NCBI RefSeq assembly: GCF_008642315.1 | Contig: NZ_CP029192.1 | Coordinates: 4,464,001-4,528,000 of the forward strand | Direction: 5' to 3' | Length of the DNA: 64,000 nucleotides | From: Streptomyces venezuelae | GTDB taxonomy: Bacteria; Actinomycetota; Actinomycetes; Streptomycetales; Streptomycetaceae | Shown here: positions 30,320 through 38,395 of the stretch, in pieces | Numbering within the stretch: the stretch's first letter is position 1 | Layout of the letters: each line of letters opens with the position of its first letter | Made by a program: the position numbers and the translations under genes | The notes under the pieces: model-generated | What the model was told of the DNA's origin: nothing | Database searches by the model: none | Seen by the model: the letters and a program-made list of their open reading frames with translations, nothing else

Positions 30320-30835
30320 GTGACGGAAGGCACCACCACCTCCGCCGCAGCTGAGGCCGGCGACACCCTCACCCGCCTTGAGCAGGAGGGGGAAATCGCG
30401 GCGGACTACCTCGAGGGTCTGCTGGACATCGCGGACCTCGACGGTGACATCGACATGGACGTCGAGGCCGACCGGGCCGCTGTCTCGATCATCAGCGACA
30501 GCAGCAGCCGCGACCTGCAGAAGCTGGTCGGCCGTGACGGTGAGGTTCTGGAGGCGCTCCAGGAGCTCACGCGCCTGGCCGTGCACCGCGAGACCGGTGA
30601 CCGCAGCCGCCTGATGCTGGACATCGCGGGCTACCGCGCCAAGAAGCGCGAGGAGCTCTCGGAGCTGGGCGCCAAGGCCGCGGCCGAGGTGAAGAGCAGC
30701 GGTGAACCCGCCAAGCTCAAGCCGATGACGCCGTTCGAGCGCAAGGTCGTGCACGACGCGGTCAAGGCCGCCGGCCTGCGCAGCGAGTCCGAGGGCGAGG
30801 AGCCGCAGCGCTTCGTCGTCGTGCTCCCTGCCTGA
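30320..30835 (+). CDS. Jag/KhpB family RNA-binding protein (KH-R3H)
   Basis: 171-aa cytoplasmic RNA-binding protein. GTG 30320 follows AAGGAGCCC. The KH domain covers about 40-115, with LVGRDGEVLEALQELTRLAV as the GxxG-type segment, and the R3H domain 115-171 ends with PMTPFERKVVHDAVKAAG and the closing RFVVVLPA. The N-terminal Jag domain found in firmicutes is missing, as is usual in actinobacteria. KhpB partners KhpA in RNA regulation of growth in other bacteria. A hairpin terminator follows. Confidence 0.95.
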   Translation: MTEGTTTSAAAEAGDTLTRLEQEGEIAADYLEGLLDIADLDGDIDMDVEADRAAVSIISDSSSRDLQKLVGRDGEVLEALQELTRLAVHRETGDRSRLMLDIAGYRAKKREELSELGAKAAAEVKSSGEPAKLKPMTPFERKVVHDAVKAAGLRSESEGEEPQRFVVVLPA

Positions 30836-30852
30836 TCGGCACAGCGTCAACC

Positions 30853-30878
30853 GGCCCCGTCTGTTCGCAGGCGGGGCC
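30853..30878 (+). terminator. terminator after jag
   Basis: GGCCCCGTCTG / CAGGCGGGGCC with a UUCG tetraloop and a TCTTTGT tail. Confidence 0.85.
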
Positions 30879-30934
30879 GATCTTTGTCAGCCTGATAGAC
30901 AGCCACCCCAGTGCGGTACGGAAGGACGGTCCCC

Positions 30935-31651
30935 GTGACGGAGGCAGCGGAGCTCCCCCCGGCGCCGGAAGAGGCCCGGACGGTATTCGGTGAGCGCTTC
31001 CCGGACGCGGTCCGGTACGCGGAACTGCTGGCCGACGCGGGAGTCCAGCGAGGCTTGATCGGCCCCCGGGAAGTGCCGCGGCTGTGGGAGCGGCATCTGC
31101 TGAACTGCGCCGTGCTGTCCGAGGTCGTGCCCGAGGGGGTCACGGTCTGCGATGTCGGCTCCGGTGCAGGACTACCGGGTATCCCGCTGGCGCTGGTCCG
31201 CCCCGACCTGAAGATCACGCTCCTGGAGCCGCTGCTGCGGCGCACGAACTTCCTCACCGAGGTCGTGGAGCTCCTCGGCCTCGACCATGTGACGGTCGTG
31301 CGGGGACGCGCCGAGGAAGTCCTCGGCAAGCTGCCGCCCGTGCACGTGGTCACCGCTCGCGCCGTCGCGCCACTGGACCGCCTGGCAGCCTGGGGTGTCC
31401 CGCTGCTGCGTCCGTACGGGGAGATGCTGCTCCTCAAGGGCGACACCGCCGAGGAAGAAGTGAAGGCAGCGGGCGCTTCCCTGAGCAAGCTCGGTGCGGT
31501 GGACACGTCCGTGCTGCATGTCGGTGAGGGTGTCGTGGATCCGCTCTCGACGGTCGTGCGGGTCGAGGTCGGGGAGAGCCCCGGCGGTGTGCGCTTCGCA
31601 GCGAAGCGCGCCAAGGCCGCGCGCACCGGTCGTGTGCGCCGCCGCCGCTGA
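30935..31651 (+). CDS. rsmG: 16S rRNA (guanine-N7) methyltransferase RsmG
   Basis: 238-aa SAM-dependent methyltransferase that modifies G527 (E. coli number) of 16S rRNA. GTG 30935 follows GGAAGGACGG. SAM-binding motif CDVGSGAGLPGIPLAL is near 71-86, LEPLLRRTNFL near 102-112, and ARAVAPLDRLAAW near 143-155. Loss of rsmG gives low-level streptomycin resistance and can raise antibiotic output in Streptomyces; the gene here looks intact. Formerly called gidB. Basic C-terminal tail KRAKAARTGRVRRRR. Confidence 0.97.
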   Translation: MTEAAELPPAPEEARTVFGERFPDAVRYAELLADAGVQRGLIGPREVPRLWERHLLNCAVLSEVVPEGVTVCDVGSGAGLPGIPLALVRPDLKITLLEPLLRRTNFLTEVVELLGLDHVTVVRGRAEEVLGKLPPVHVVTARAVAPLDRLAAWGVPLLRPYGEMLLLKGDTAEEEVKAAGASLSKLGAVDTSVLHVGEGVVDPLSTVVRVEVGESPGGVRFAAKRAKAARTGRVRRRR

Positions 31652-31961
31652 TCCATCCTGACGGTAAGACCTACTCCACAAAAGCTGCCAAACGTACCCA
31701 TACCGGGGTGTCGCACCAGCGGCACCCCGGCTGCCGTGCATCGTGTTTCACGTGAAACGTCGCTCACTGCTGCATGGCATCATCAGCCGCGGCCGCGCTG
31801 CGGAACCCCGCGACCGTCGACCACTCGGTTCCCTCGATAAGGGCACGGAGTTGTCCACAGAGGTGGATTCGTCCACAGAAGACCGGGCCTCGCTGGTTCA
31901 TGACCCTCAAAGCATGGGAGGCTCTGTTCATTGCGAGCCTGATGTCGAGGAGAGTGAATCC
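31652..31961 (+). promoter_or_regulatory. parAB leader with parS and DnaA boxes
   Basis: 310 bp upstream of parA. It contains a perfect parS (31745-31758), a perfect TTGTCCACA box (31851-31859) and a TCGTCCACA box (31869-31877). The open frame continues through this region to 31743, but its start codon lies inside the parS palindrome, so I treat it as leader. Confidence 0.6.
31745..31758. other. parS: parS site upstream of parA
   Basis: Perfect GTTTCACGTGAAAC between rsmG and parA, a position consistent with ParB feedback on parAB expression. Confidence 0.95.
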
Positions 31962-32990
31962 TTGCGGTCCGACGCCAACATCGCGGGACCGATGACCGAT
32001 CCGGTCCCCGGTCCCCGTACCGAGTCGGCGGGGGAGGATGTTTCACGTGAAACACCGACCCCGATGGACGACACACCCATCGGTCGAGCTGCCCAACTGG
32101 CGGTGGAGGCCCTCGGCCGCGCCGGCGAAGGTCTGCCGCGCCCCGAGCAGACCCGCGTCATGGTGGTCGCCAACCAGAAGGGTGGAGTGGGCAAGACGAC
32201 GACGACCGTCAATCTCGCCGCTTCGCTCGCTCTGCACGGCGCACGCGTCCTGGTGATCGACCTCGACCCTCAGGGCAACGCCTCCACGGCCCTCGGTATC
32301 GACCACCACGCCGAAGTTCCGTCGATCTACGACGTGCTGGTCGAGAGCAAGCCGCTCTCCGACGTGGTCCAGCCGGTCGTCGACGTCGAGGGGCTCTTCT
32401 GCGCTCCGGCCACCATCGATCTCGCCGGTGCGGAGATCGAGCTCGTGTCACTCGTGGCGCGGGAGAGCCGACTGCAGCGGGCCATCCAGGCGTACGAGCA
32501 GCCGTTGGACTACATCCTCATCGACTGCCCGCCGTCGCTGGGCCTCCTGACGGTCAACGCGTTGGTGGCCGGCGCGGAGGTGCTGATCCCCATCCAGTGC
32601 GAGTACTACGCACTGGAAGGACTCGGACAGCTCCTGCGCAACGTCGATCTGGTGCGGGGACACCTCAACCCGAACCTGCACGTGTCGACGATCCTGCTCA
32701 CCATGTACGACGGCAGGACCCGGCTCGCCTCACAGGTCGCGGACGAGGTGCGCAACCACTTCGGCAAGGAGGTTCTGCGGACGAGCATTCCGAGGTCGGT
32801 CCGTATCTCCGAAGCGCCGAGCTACGGACAGACGGTCCTCACCTACGACCCGGGGTCGAGCGGCGCCCTCTCCTATTTCGAAGCGGCACGTGAGATCGCG
32901 CTGCGCGGGGTCGGGGTGCACTACGACGTCCAGCACGCCCACATGGGCGCACAGAACGACCAGCACAGCATGACGGAGGGGATGCAGTGA
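31962..32990 (+). CDS. parA: chromosome partitioning ATPase ParA
   Basis: Walker-type ATPase that positions origins during sporulation and tip growth with ParB. The start is uncertain: TTG 31962 has the best ribosome site of the candidates (GAGGAGAG at 31947-31954) and gives 342 aa; ATG 31914 (358 aa), ATG 31992 (332 aa) and ATG 32064 (308 aa) have poor sites. Core motifs: deviant Walker [20 protein letters not shown], and [15 protein letters not shown]. The first 60 residues are disordered and include codons formed by a second parS at 32040-32053. Stop overlaps parB (GTGA). Confidence 0.95.
   Translation: MRSDANIAGPMTDPVPGPRTESAGEDVSRETPTPMDDTPIGRAAQLAVEALGRAGEGLPRPEQTRVMVVANQKGGVGKTTTTVNLAASLALHGARVLVIDLDPQGNASTALGIDHHAEVPSIYDVLVESKPLSDVVQPVVDVEGLFCAPATIDLAGAEIELVSLVARESRLQRAIQAYEQPLDYILIDCPPSLGLLTVNALVAGAEVLIPIQCEYYALEGLGQLLRNVDLVRGHLNPNLHVSTILLTMYDGRTRLASQVADEVRNHFGKEVLRTSIPRSVRISEAPSYGQTVLTYDPGSSGALSYFEAAREIALRGVGVHYDVQHAHMGAQNDQHSMTEGMQ
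32040..32053. other. parS: parS site inside parA
   Basis: Perfect GTTTCACGTGAAAC within the 5' part of parA; in frame it encodes VSRET. Confidence 0.95.
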
Positions 32991-34105
32991 GCGAACGACG
33001 CAGAGGACTGGGGCGAGGCCTCGGTGCCTTGATCCCTGCAGCCCCGACGGAGAAGCAGGCCCCGCAGAGCGTGGGCGGGGGATCGACCTCCCCCTCGGCT
33101 GTCCCGGTTCTGACCGCCGAGCGAGGCGTGGCTGCCGCGAAGGTGACCTCGCTTCCGCAGAGTCCTGTTTCACATGAAACGGTGGAGCCGCCTCAGCAGA
33201 CCGCGGAGCCGGTCGAGAACCAGACCGTGGCGGGTGCGCACTTCGCCGAGCTGCCGCTCGACGTCATCACGCCGAACCCGCAGCAGCCTCGTGTGGTGTT
33301 CGACGAGGACGCCCTCGCCGAGCTGGTGACCTCCATCAAGGAGGTCGGTCTTCTCCAGCCGGTCGTGGTGCGGCAGCTGGGTCCCGCGCGCTACGAGCTC
33401 ATCATGGGCGAGCGGCGCTGGCGGGCGTGCCGTGAGGCGGGCCTCGAGCGCATCCCCGCCATCGTGCGGGCCACGGAGGACGAGAAGCTCCTCCTGGACG
33501 CCCTTCTCGAGAACCTGCACCGTGCCCAGCTGAACCCGCTGGAAGAGGCTGCGGCCTACGACCAGTTGTTGAAGGACTTCAACTGCACGCACGACCAGCT
33601 GGCGGACCGCATCGGCCGGTCCCGTCCGCAGGTCTCCAACACGCTGCGACTGCTGAAGCTCTCGCCGGCCGTGCAGCGCAGGGTCGCCGCCGGAGTTCTC
33701 TCCGCGGGCCACGCGCGGGCGCTGCTCTCCGTCGAGGACTCGGAGGAGCAGGATCGGCTGGCCCATCGGATCGTGGCCGAGGGTCTCTCGGTGCGTGCTG
33801 TCGAGGAGATCGTGACCCTCATGGGCTCCCGGCCCCAGAGCGCCCCGAAGGCCAAGGGGCCGCGTGCCGGCACCCGTGTCTCGCCGGCTCTGAGCACGCT
33901 CGCCACGCGCCTCTCCGACCGGTTCGAGACCCGCGTCAGGGTGGATCTGGGGCAGAAGAAGGGGAAGATCGTCGTTGACTTCGCCTCTCTGGAGGACCTG
34001 GAGCGCATCCTCAGCACGCTGGCGCCGGGCGAGGGGCCGGTCCTGAAGAACGGCCTGGCCGACGACACCTCGGAGGACGACGGTCCCGAGGACGGCAGCG
34101 CCTGA
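32987..34105 (+). CDS. parB: chromosome partitioning protein ParB
   Basis: 372-aa parS-binding CTPase that spreads on DNA around the origin. GTG 32987 overlaps the parA stop by four bases. N-terminus [14 protein letters not shown] is the ParA-stimulating peptide. The CTPase/ParB domain has NPQQPR and the motifs GERRWRA and [14 protein letters not shown]; the HTH region ([27 protein letters not shown]) reads parS; the C-terminal dimer domain follows from about 300. Residues 20-75 are a linker that includes a one-mismatch parS at DNA level (33167-33180). A hairpin terminator follows. Confidence 0.99.
   Translation: MSERRRGLGRGLGALIPAAPTEKQAPQSVGGGSTSPSAVPVLTAERGVAAAKVTSLPQSPVSHETVEPPQQTAEPVENQTVAGAHFAELPLDVITPNPQQPRVVFDEDALAELVTSIKEVGLLQPVVVRQLGPARYELIMGERRWRACREAGLERIPAIVRATEDEKLLLDALLENLHRAQLNPLEEAAAYDQLLKDFNCTHDQLADRIGRSRPQVSNTLRLLKLSPAVQRRVAAGVLSAGHARALLSVEDSEEQDRLAHRIVAEGLSVRAVEEIVTLMGSRPQSAPKAKGPRAGTRVSPALSTLATRLSDRFETRVRVDLGQKKGKIVVDFASLEDLERILSTLAPGEGPVLKNGLADDTSEDDGPEDGSA
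33167..33180. other. degenerate parS in parB
   Basis: GTTTCACATGAAAC, one substitution from parS in the central CG, inside the parB coding sequence. Confidence 0.55.
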
Positions 34106-34126
34106 TTCCTACAGGTCAGCACCGCG

Positions 34127-34168
34127 AGAGCGGGTCGTGTCCGGTCTGTCCGGAACACGGCCCGCTCT
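34127..34168 (+). terminator. terminator of parAB
   Basis: Long stem AGAGCGGGTCGTGTCCGG / CCGGAACACGGCCCGCTCT with one bulge and one wobble, followed by TTGCTTTCC, 21 bp past parB. Confidence 0.85.
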
Positions 34169-34265
34169 TTGCTTTCCTACGGTTTCGATGCAATCTCATC
34201 GTGGATACGATGCGTTCGGGTATGGCGCATCCACCTGACGGCACCTCATTGGGGAGGCGGGGGCC

Positions 34266-34523
34266 ATGCGAACGATGAGCCGCACCGGACTGATGACCGC
34301 GGGCCTCGGGCTGGGGGCGGTCGGCGGCTTCGTCGGCAGCCTGCTCAGGGAACGCAGTGCGCTGACAGCCGCCCGCAGCGCGGCGGCCGACGGAAGTGAG
34401 GAACCGCCTACATGGGGCGTCGGCTCGTACCGCTCACACTGGACAACCTCCCGGATCTTCCCAAGCGGTGCCGGGGCTGTGTCTTCTGGGAGCTGGACCC
34501 GGTCAGCGGCCAGGCCGCGGTAA
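34266..34523 (+). CDS. possible small membrane protein overlapping the GNAT gene
   Basis: 85-aa frame from ATG 34266, directly behind an unusually strong ribosome site (GGGGAGGCGGGGGCC). Its first 30 residues, MRTMSRTGLMTAGLGLGAVG then GFVGSLLRER, look like a basic start plus one membrane helix. The last 37 residues overlap the acetyltransferase gene in another frame by 112 bases and have no recognisable features. It may be a real small protein, a leader ORF that couples translation to the downstream gene, or a chance frame. No homologue is recognised. Confidence 0.35.
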   Translation: MRTMSRTGLMTAGLGLGAVGGFVGSLLRERSALTAARSAAADGSEEPPTWGVGSYRSHWTTSRIFPSGAGAVSSGSWTRSAARPR

Positions 34524-35029
34524 AAGCCGGAACGCCCGAGCTGGAGAAGGAGGCGTGGATCTCCGCCGTTCTGCTGGAGTGGGGTTCCTGCGGCCGGGTC
34601 GTCTACGTCGACGACGTACCGGTGGGCTTCGTGCTCTACGCCCCTCCTGCGTACGTTCCGCGCTCCACGGCCTTCCCCACGAGTCCCGTGTCGCCGGATG
34701 CGGTCCAGCTGATGACAGCCTGGATCATGCCGGGCTATCAGGGGCAGGGGCTGGGACGCGTCATCGTCCAGACGGTCGCGAAGGATCTGCTGCGCAGGGG
34801 CTTCAAGGCGATCGAAGCCTTTGGCGACGCACGGTGGGAGAAGCCCGCGTGCGTGCTCCCCGCGGAGCATCTGCTGTCGGTGGGCTTCAAGACGGTCCGT
34901 CCGCATCCCTCGTATCCGCGGCTGCGGCTCGAACTCCGTACGACGCTCTCCTGGAAGGAAGACGTCGAGCTCGCGCTCGACCGGCTGCTGGGAGCGGTAC
35001 AGAAGGAACCAGCACTTCGGCCGTTGTGA
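34412..35029 (+). CDS. GNAT family N-acetyltransferase
   Basis: 205-aa cytoplasmic acetyltransferase. ATG 34412 has GAGGAAC upstream. Acetyl-CoA site: TAWIMPGYQGQGLGRVIVQTVAKDLL in pieces, with the Q/RxxGxG/A motif QGQGLGR near 111-117. N-terminal segment contains CRGCVFWELD, a CxxC pair that could bind metal or be redox-active, and WISAVLLEWGSCGRVVYVDDVPVGF, the beta-strand pair before the CoA site. It occupies the slot between parB and the divergently placed trxA; substrate unknown. A parS follows 42 bp after its stop. Confidence 0.88.
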   Translation: MGRRLVPLTLDNLPDLPKRCRGCVFWELDPVSGQAAVKAGTPELEKEAWISAVLLEWGSCGRVVYVDDVPVGFVLYAPPAYVPRSTAFPTSPVSPDAVQLMTAWIMPGYQGQGLGRVIVQTVAKDLLRRGFKAIEAFGDARWEKPACVLPAEHLLSVGFKTVRPHPSYPRLRLELRTTLSWKEDVELALDRLLGAVQKEPALRPL

Positions 35030-35040
35030 AACGGCGAATG

Positions 35041-35064
35041 GACCAGCCCCCGGAGGGACTGGCC
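35041..35064. terminator. weak hairpin between GNAT and trxA
   Basis: Imperfect inverted repeat GACCAGCCCC / GGGACTGGCC (two mismatches) between the convergent genes, next to the parS. Confidence 0.4.
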
Positions 35065-35071
35065 CATTCGT

Positions 35072-35085
35072 GTTTCACGTGAAAC
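35072..35085. other. parS: parS site between GNAT gene and trxA
   Basis: Perfect GTTTCACGTGAAAC in the 67-bp gap between convergent genes. Confidence 0.95.
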
Positions 35086-35096
35086 ATCGCCACCGA

Positions 35097-35426
35097 TTAC
35101 TCGGCGATGAAGTCCGCCAGGTCCTTCTCGATGGCAGCCTTCGGCTTCGCACCGACGATGGTCTTGGCGACCTCGCCACCCTGGTAGACGTTCAGGGTCG
35201 GGATCGACATCACGCCGTACTTGGCGGCGGTGCCGGGGTTCTCGTCGATGTTGAGCTTGACGACCTGGATCTTGTCGCCGTGCTCCTTGGCGATCGCCTC
35301 GAGGGAGGGGGCGATCTGGCGGCACGGGCCGCACCAGGCAGCCCAGAAGTCCACCAGTACGGGCTTGTCGCTCTTGAGGACGACCTCCTCGAAGGAGTCG
35401 TCGGTCACGTTCTGCAGGTCGGCCAC
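35097..35426 (-). CDS. trxA: thioredoxin
   Basis: 109-aa thiol-disulphide oxidoreductase. GTG 35426 follows AAAAGGAGC. Active site WCGPC at about residues 31-35, cis-Pro in SIPTLNVY near 76. It is 42 bp downstream of trxB on the same strand, so trxB-trxA form an operon driven by the SigR-type promoter upstream of trxB. This is the major cytosolic thiol buffer system together with mycothiol in actinobacteria. Confidence 0.98.
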   Translation of the reverse strand: MADLQNVTDDSFEEVVLKSDKPVLVDFWAAWCGPCRQIAPSLEAIAKEHGDKIQVVKLNIDENPGTAAKYGVMSIPTLNVYQGGEVAKTIVGAKPKAAIEKDLADFIAE

Positions 35427-35468
35427 GGGAGGCTCCTTTTACTCGGTGGTGCGGTGAGGGAAGAGGTG

Positions 35469-36428
35469 TCAGACGGTGACGGCCGCCGTCTCGCTGTCCA
35501 CGAGGGCAGCGAGGAAGCGCTCGGCGTCGAGAGCGGCGGAGCAGCCGGTGCCGGCCGCCGTGATCGCCTGGCGGTACGTGTGGTCGACGACGTCGCCGGC
35601 GCCGAAGACACCGGGCACGTTCGTCCGGGTCGTGGGGGCGTCGACCTTGAGGTAGCCCTCGTCGTCGAGCGTCAGCTGTCCCTTGAAGAGCTCGGTACGC
35701 GGGTCGTGGCCGATCGCGATGAAGAGGCCCGTCACCGGCAGCTCGGACGTCTCGCCCGTCTTCAGGTTGCGCAGCGTCAGACCGGAGAGCTTCTGCTCGC
35801 CCTTGATCTCGGCGATCTCGCTGTCCCAGACGAACTTGATCTTCGGGTCGGCGAAGGCACGCTCCTGCATCGCCTTGGAGGCGCGCAGGGTGTCGCGACG
35901 GTGCACGATGGTCACGGACTTGGCGAAGCGCGAGAGGAAGGTGGCCTCCTCCATCGCAGTGTCGCCGCCGCCGATCACGGCGATGTCCTGGTCCTTGAAG
36001 AAGAAGCCGTCGCAGGTGGCGCACCAGGAGACACCGCGTCCGGAGAGGGCGTCCTCGTTCGGCAGGCCGAGCTTGCGGTGCTGGGAGCCGGTCGTGACGA
36101 TGACGGTCTTCGCGCGGTGCACGGTGCCCACGGTGTCCGTCACGGTCTTGATCTCACCGGTGAGGTCCACGGCGACGATGTCGTCCGGCACGAGCTCGGC
36201 GCCGAAGCGCTCGGCCTGGGCGCGCATGTTGTCCATGAGCTCGGGGCCCATGACACCGTCCTGGAAGCCGGGGAAGTTCTCCACCTCGGTGGTGTTCATC
36301 AGCGCACCGCCTGCGGTGACGGCGCCCTCGAACACCAGCGGCTTCAGCGACGCGCGCGCGGTGTAGAGCGCCGCCGTGTAGCCGGCGGGCCCGGAGCCGA
36401 TGATGATCACGTTACGGACGTCGGTCAC
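35469..36428 (-). CDS. trxB: thioredoxin reductase
   Basis: 319-aa NADPH-dependent flavoprotein reducing TrxA. GTG 36428 ([22 protein letters not shown]) follows GAGGAATC. FAD-binding GSGPAG near 12-17; redox-active CATC motif in [10 protein letters not shown] near 138-141; NADPH-binding [10 protein letters not shown] near 157-166; second FAD contact [10 protein letters not shown] near 280-289. Co-transcribed with trxA. Confidence 0.99.
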   Translation of the reverse strand: MTDVRNVIIIGSGPAGYTAALYTARASLKPLVFEGAVTAGGALMNTTEVENFPGFQDGVMGPELMDNMRAQAERFGAELVPDDIVAVDLTGEIKTVTDTVGTVHRAKTVIVTTGSQHRKLGLPNEDALSGRGVSWCATCDGFFFKDQDIAVIGGGDTAMEEATFLSRFAKSVTIVHRRDTLRASKAMQERAFADPKIKFVWDSEIAEIKGEQKLSGLTLRNLKTGETSELPVTGLFIAIGHDPRTELFKGQLTLDDEGYLKVDAPTTRTNVPGVFGAGDVVDHTYRQAITAAGTGCSAALDAERFLAALVDSETAAVTV

Positions 36429-36500
36429 GGCTTGATTCCTCGTCTCTGGGGACTGCTACGTACTGCTGGTGGGTGCCTGTCTCATGACTCTCACCCCACC

Positions 36501-36527
36501 CAACGGATCCTACGGGGCGTGCATTCC
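36501..36527 (-). promoter_or_regulatory. SigR-type promoter of trxBA
   Basis: On the minus strand GGAAT (36527-36523), exactly 18 nt, then GTTG (36504-36501): the SigR consensus GGAAT-N18-GTT for disulphide stress genes. It lies about 73 bp before the trxB start. trxBA is the classic SigR target in S. coelicolor. Confidence 0.85.
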
Positions 36528-36599
36528 CGTCCGCGTCCACGCACACGGAAGCCACCGGAAACAGACAGGAGAAAGAGCCCCGGAAGGACAGGGGGAACG

Positions 36600-37610
36600 T
36601 CAGCTCTGCGGGTACGCGTGGGTCATGAGGACCTTGCCGGCGGGCGGCGAGGACTTGCCCACACAGGCCGCGTCGACGACGTACGCGGACACCTTGGTGC
36701 TGTCGGAGTCATGCGGCACCACGACGAGGTAGGCGCGCTTGCCCTCGTACGAACCCTCCTCGGCGGCGAGCGGAGTCCTGTCACCGATGCCGCGCTGAAT
36801 GCACTCCGGCACCTGCACCTGGACCGCGGTCCGCGGGGAGTTCTTCTCAGGGGATTGAGGGCTGGAGCGAGTGTCGAAGGACGGCGTCGAGGTGTCCGAC
36901 TTCCCGCCGGTCTTGTCGGGGCCGCTCTTCTTGAGGAGATCGGAGACGCGGCCCTCGAGCTTCTGCCCGGAGAACGAGCTGCTCGCCGAGTTCTGCCGTT
37001 CGGAGGCCGTCCCTGTCGTCCCGTCGGAGTCGTCGCCCATCGTCTGGATCAGCAGGGAGCCGAGACCGATCGCGGCGGCGGTGAAGACAGCGCCGAGCAC
37101 TGCCGTACGCCGACGTGTGCCGCGCGGTCGGCTGCCGCGGCCCGGACCGGTGGCGGCACGAGCATGACCCGCGGGACGATCGGCGCCCCCGGATGAGGCA
37201 GAGGCCGACGTTGTTTCACGTGAAACACGCGCCGTGGCGGGCGAGGGGGAGGACGACGAAACGGACGAAGAAGCGGGAGAGGACGACGAAGGCGACGAGG
37301 CGACGGACACCGGTTCGGACGCCTCGTCCTCCGCGAGCAGGCCCTCGGAGGTGGTGGAGTCGAGCAGCGCCTCGGCCGCCAGCGCCGCGTCGATACGCCC
37401 GGCGACGTCGTCCGGCATGCGCGGCGGTCCCGGCAGTGTGCCGAGCAGACCGCGGATCTCCTCCAGGGAGGCATGGACGTCGGCGCAGAGCTCGCAGCTC
37501 TCCAAGTGCCGTCGTACGTCGCTCGCGCGCGACGGGGAGAGCAGGCCCTCGCTCAGATCCGAGATCTCAGCGACGTCCGGGTGTCCGGCCGAGTCGGTCG
37601 TATCTGTCAC
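36600..37610 (-). CDS. anti-sigma factor of SigM
   Basis: 336-aa membrane protein with a cytoplasmic zinc-finger-like anti-sigma domain at about residues 15-55, including RRHLESCELCADVHASL (H-x3-C-x2-C). A disordered Ser/Pro/Ala-rich region (about 90-170) contains codons from an embedded parS. One transmembrane helix lies at about 168-188, and the extracellular domain ends with four conserved cysteines or nearby (VPECIQRG and DAACVGKS). GTG 37610 overlaps the sigM stop (GTGA), so it is translationally coupled to sigM. The pair resembles the M. tuberculosis sigM-Rv3912 locus, also next to trxB/trxA. Confidence 0.9.
   Translation of the reverse strand: MTDTTDSAGHPDVAEISDLSEGLLSPSRASDVRRHLESCELCADVHASLEEIRGLLGTLPGPPRMPDDVAGRIDAALAAEALLDSTTSEGLLAEDEASEPVSVASSPSSSSPASSSVSSSSPSPATARVSRETTSASASSGGADRPAGHARAATGPGRGSRPRGTRRRTAVLGAVFTAAAIGLGSLLIQTMGDDSDGTTGTASERQNSASSSFSGQKLEGRVSDLLKKSGPDKTGGKSDTSTPSFDTRSSPQSPEKNSPRTAVQVQVPECIQRGIGDRTPLAAEEGSYEGKRAYLVVVPHDSDSTKVSAYVVDAACVGKSSPPAGKVLMTHAYPQS
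37213..37226. other. parS: parS site inside anti-sigma gene
   Basis: Perfect GTTTCACGTGAAAC; on the coding strand it reads VSRET, in the low-complexity linker where the extra codons would do no harm. Confidence 0.95.
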
Positions 37611-38353
37611 GCTCGTCCACCTCCGCCCTTCACGGCAGCTGAATCACTTGGTCCTGTATCCCGTGGCCCTGCTGCCGGTGGGACGGATGTCCCCTGCGTC
37701 CGGTTCCTTCCTGAGCGGGGTTTCCCTCGTCTTCCGTCGCCGCTCTCCTCGTCGCTGCCGTCCCTGTCGCCAGGAGTCGGACTCGGGCGGAGGTGGGAGA
37801 GCAGCGGCAGGAGTCTGGCTCTGCCGCGGGCGCAACGGCTCTTCACCGTGCCCGTGGGCACCTCCAGGACACGGGCGGCCTCGGCCACCGGATAGCCCTG
37901 CATGTCGACGAGGACGAGCGCGGCACGCTGATCGTGCGGGAGAGTGCCCAGAGCCTCCACCAGCTCCCGGTGGAGGTCGCCGCGCTCGACGGGGGCGGCA
38001 GCCGACTCCTCCGGCTCCAGGAGCTGCTCGAGACGCTCGTTGTCGTCGATGGGGGAGGTCTTGCGGGAGGCCGCCTTGCGCGCCCGGTCCAGGCAGGCGT
38101 TCACGGTGATCCGGTGCAGCCACGTCGTCACGGCCGACTGCCCGCGGAACGTGTGGGCCGCGCGGTAGGCGGACACCAGAGCGTCCTGCACCGCGTCAGC
38201 CGCTTCCTCACGGTCTCCGAGGGTGCGCAGGGCCACGGCCCACAGCCGGTCGCGGTGTCGCCGCACCAGCTCGCCGAAGGCGTCGGTGTCGCCGGCGACA
38301 TGAGCGGCGAGGAGGTCCTGATCGCTCATGTCACCGCGTGCGGTGCCGTCCAT
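37607..38353 (-). CDS. sigM: ECF RNA polymerase sigma factor SigM
   Basis: 248-aa ECF sigma factor. ATG 38353 has GGAGGGGGTT upstream; ATG 38329 is a second choice. Region 2 covers FGELVRRHRDRLWAVALRTLGDREEAADAVQDALVSAYRA (in pieces) near 25-65; region 4 has LPHDQRAALVLVDMQGYPVAEAARVLEVPTGTVKSRCARGR near 135-175. A C-terminal extension of about 70 residues is disordered, longer than most ECF factors. Coupled to its anti-sigma gene. By locus it corresponds to sigM of mycobacteria and Streptomyces; target genes cannot be read here. Confidence 0.93.
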   Translation of the reverse strand: MDGTARGDMSDQDLLAAHVAGDTDAFGELVRRHRDRLWAVALRTLGDREEAADAVQDALVSAYRAAHTFRGQSAVTTWLHRITVNACLDRARKAASRKTSPIDDNERLEQLLEPEESAAAPVERGDLHRELVEALGTLPHDQRAALVLVDMQGYPVAEAARVLEVPTGTVKSRCARGRARLLPLLSHLRPSPTPGDRDGSDEESGDGRRGKPRSGRNRTQGTSVPPAAGPRDTGPSDSAAVKGGGGRA

Positions 38354-38395
38354 CGTCGAACCCCCTCCCCCAGTGAGCCGTGGCGGGCCGATCCC

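Noticed and set aside
31743..31913. Extension of parA to the GTG at 31743
   Set aside because: The start would lie inside a parS palindrome, no ribosome site is present and the added residues are not typical of ParA.
32038..32256. ORF starting MFHVKH after GGGGGAGG at the parS in parA
   Set aside because: The ribosome-like purines precede an ATG that is part of the parS surroundings; the frame overlaps parA in another phase and has no family. Similar MFHVK starts recur wherever parS occurs.
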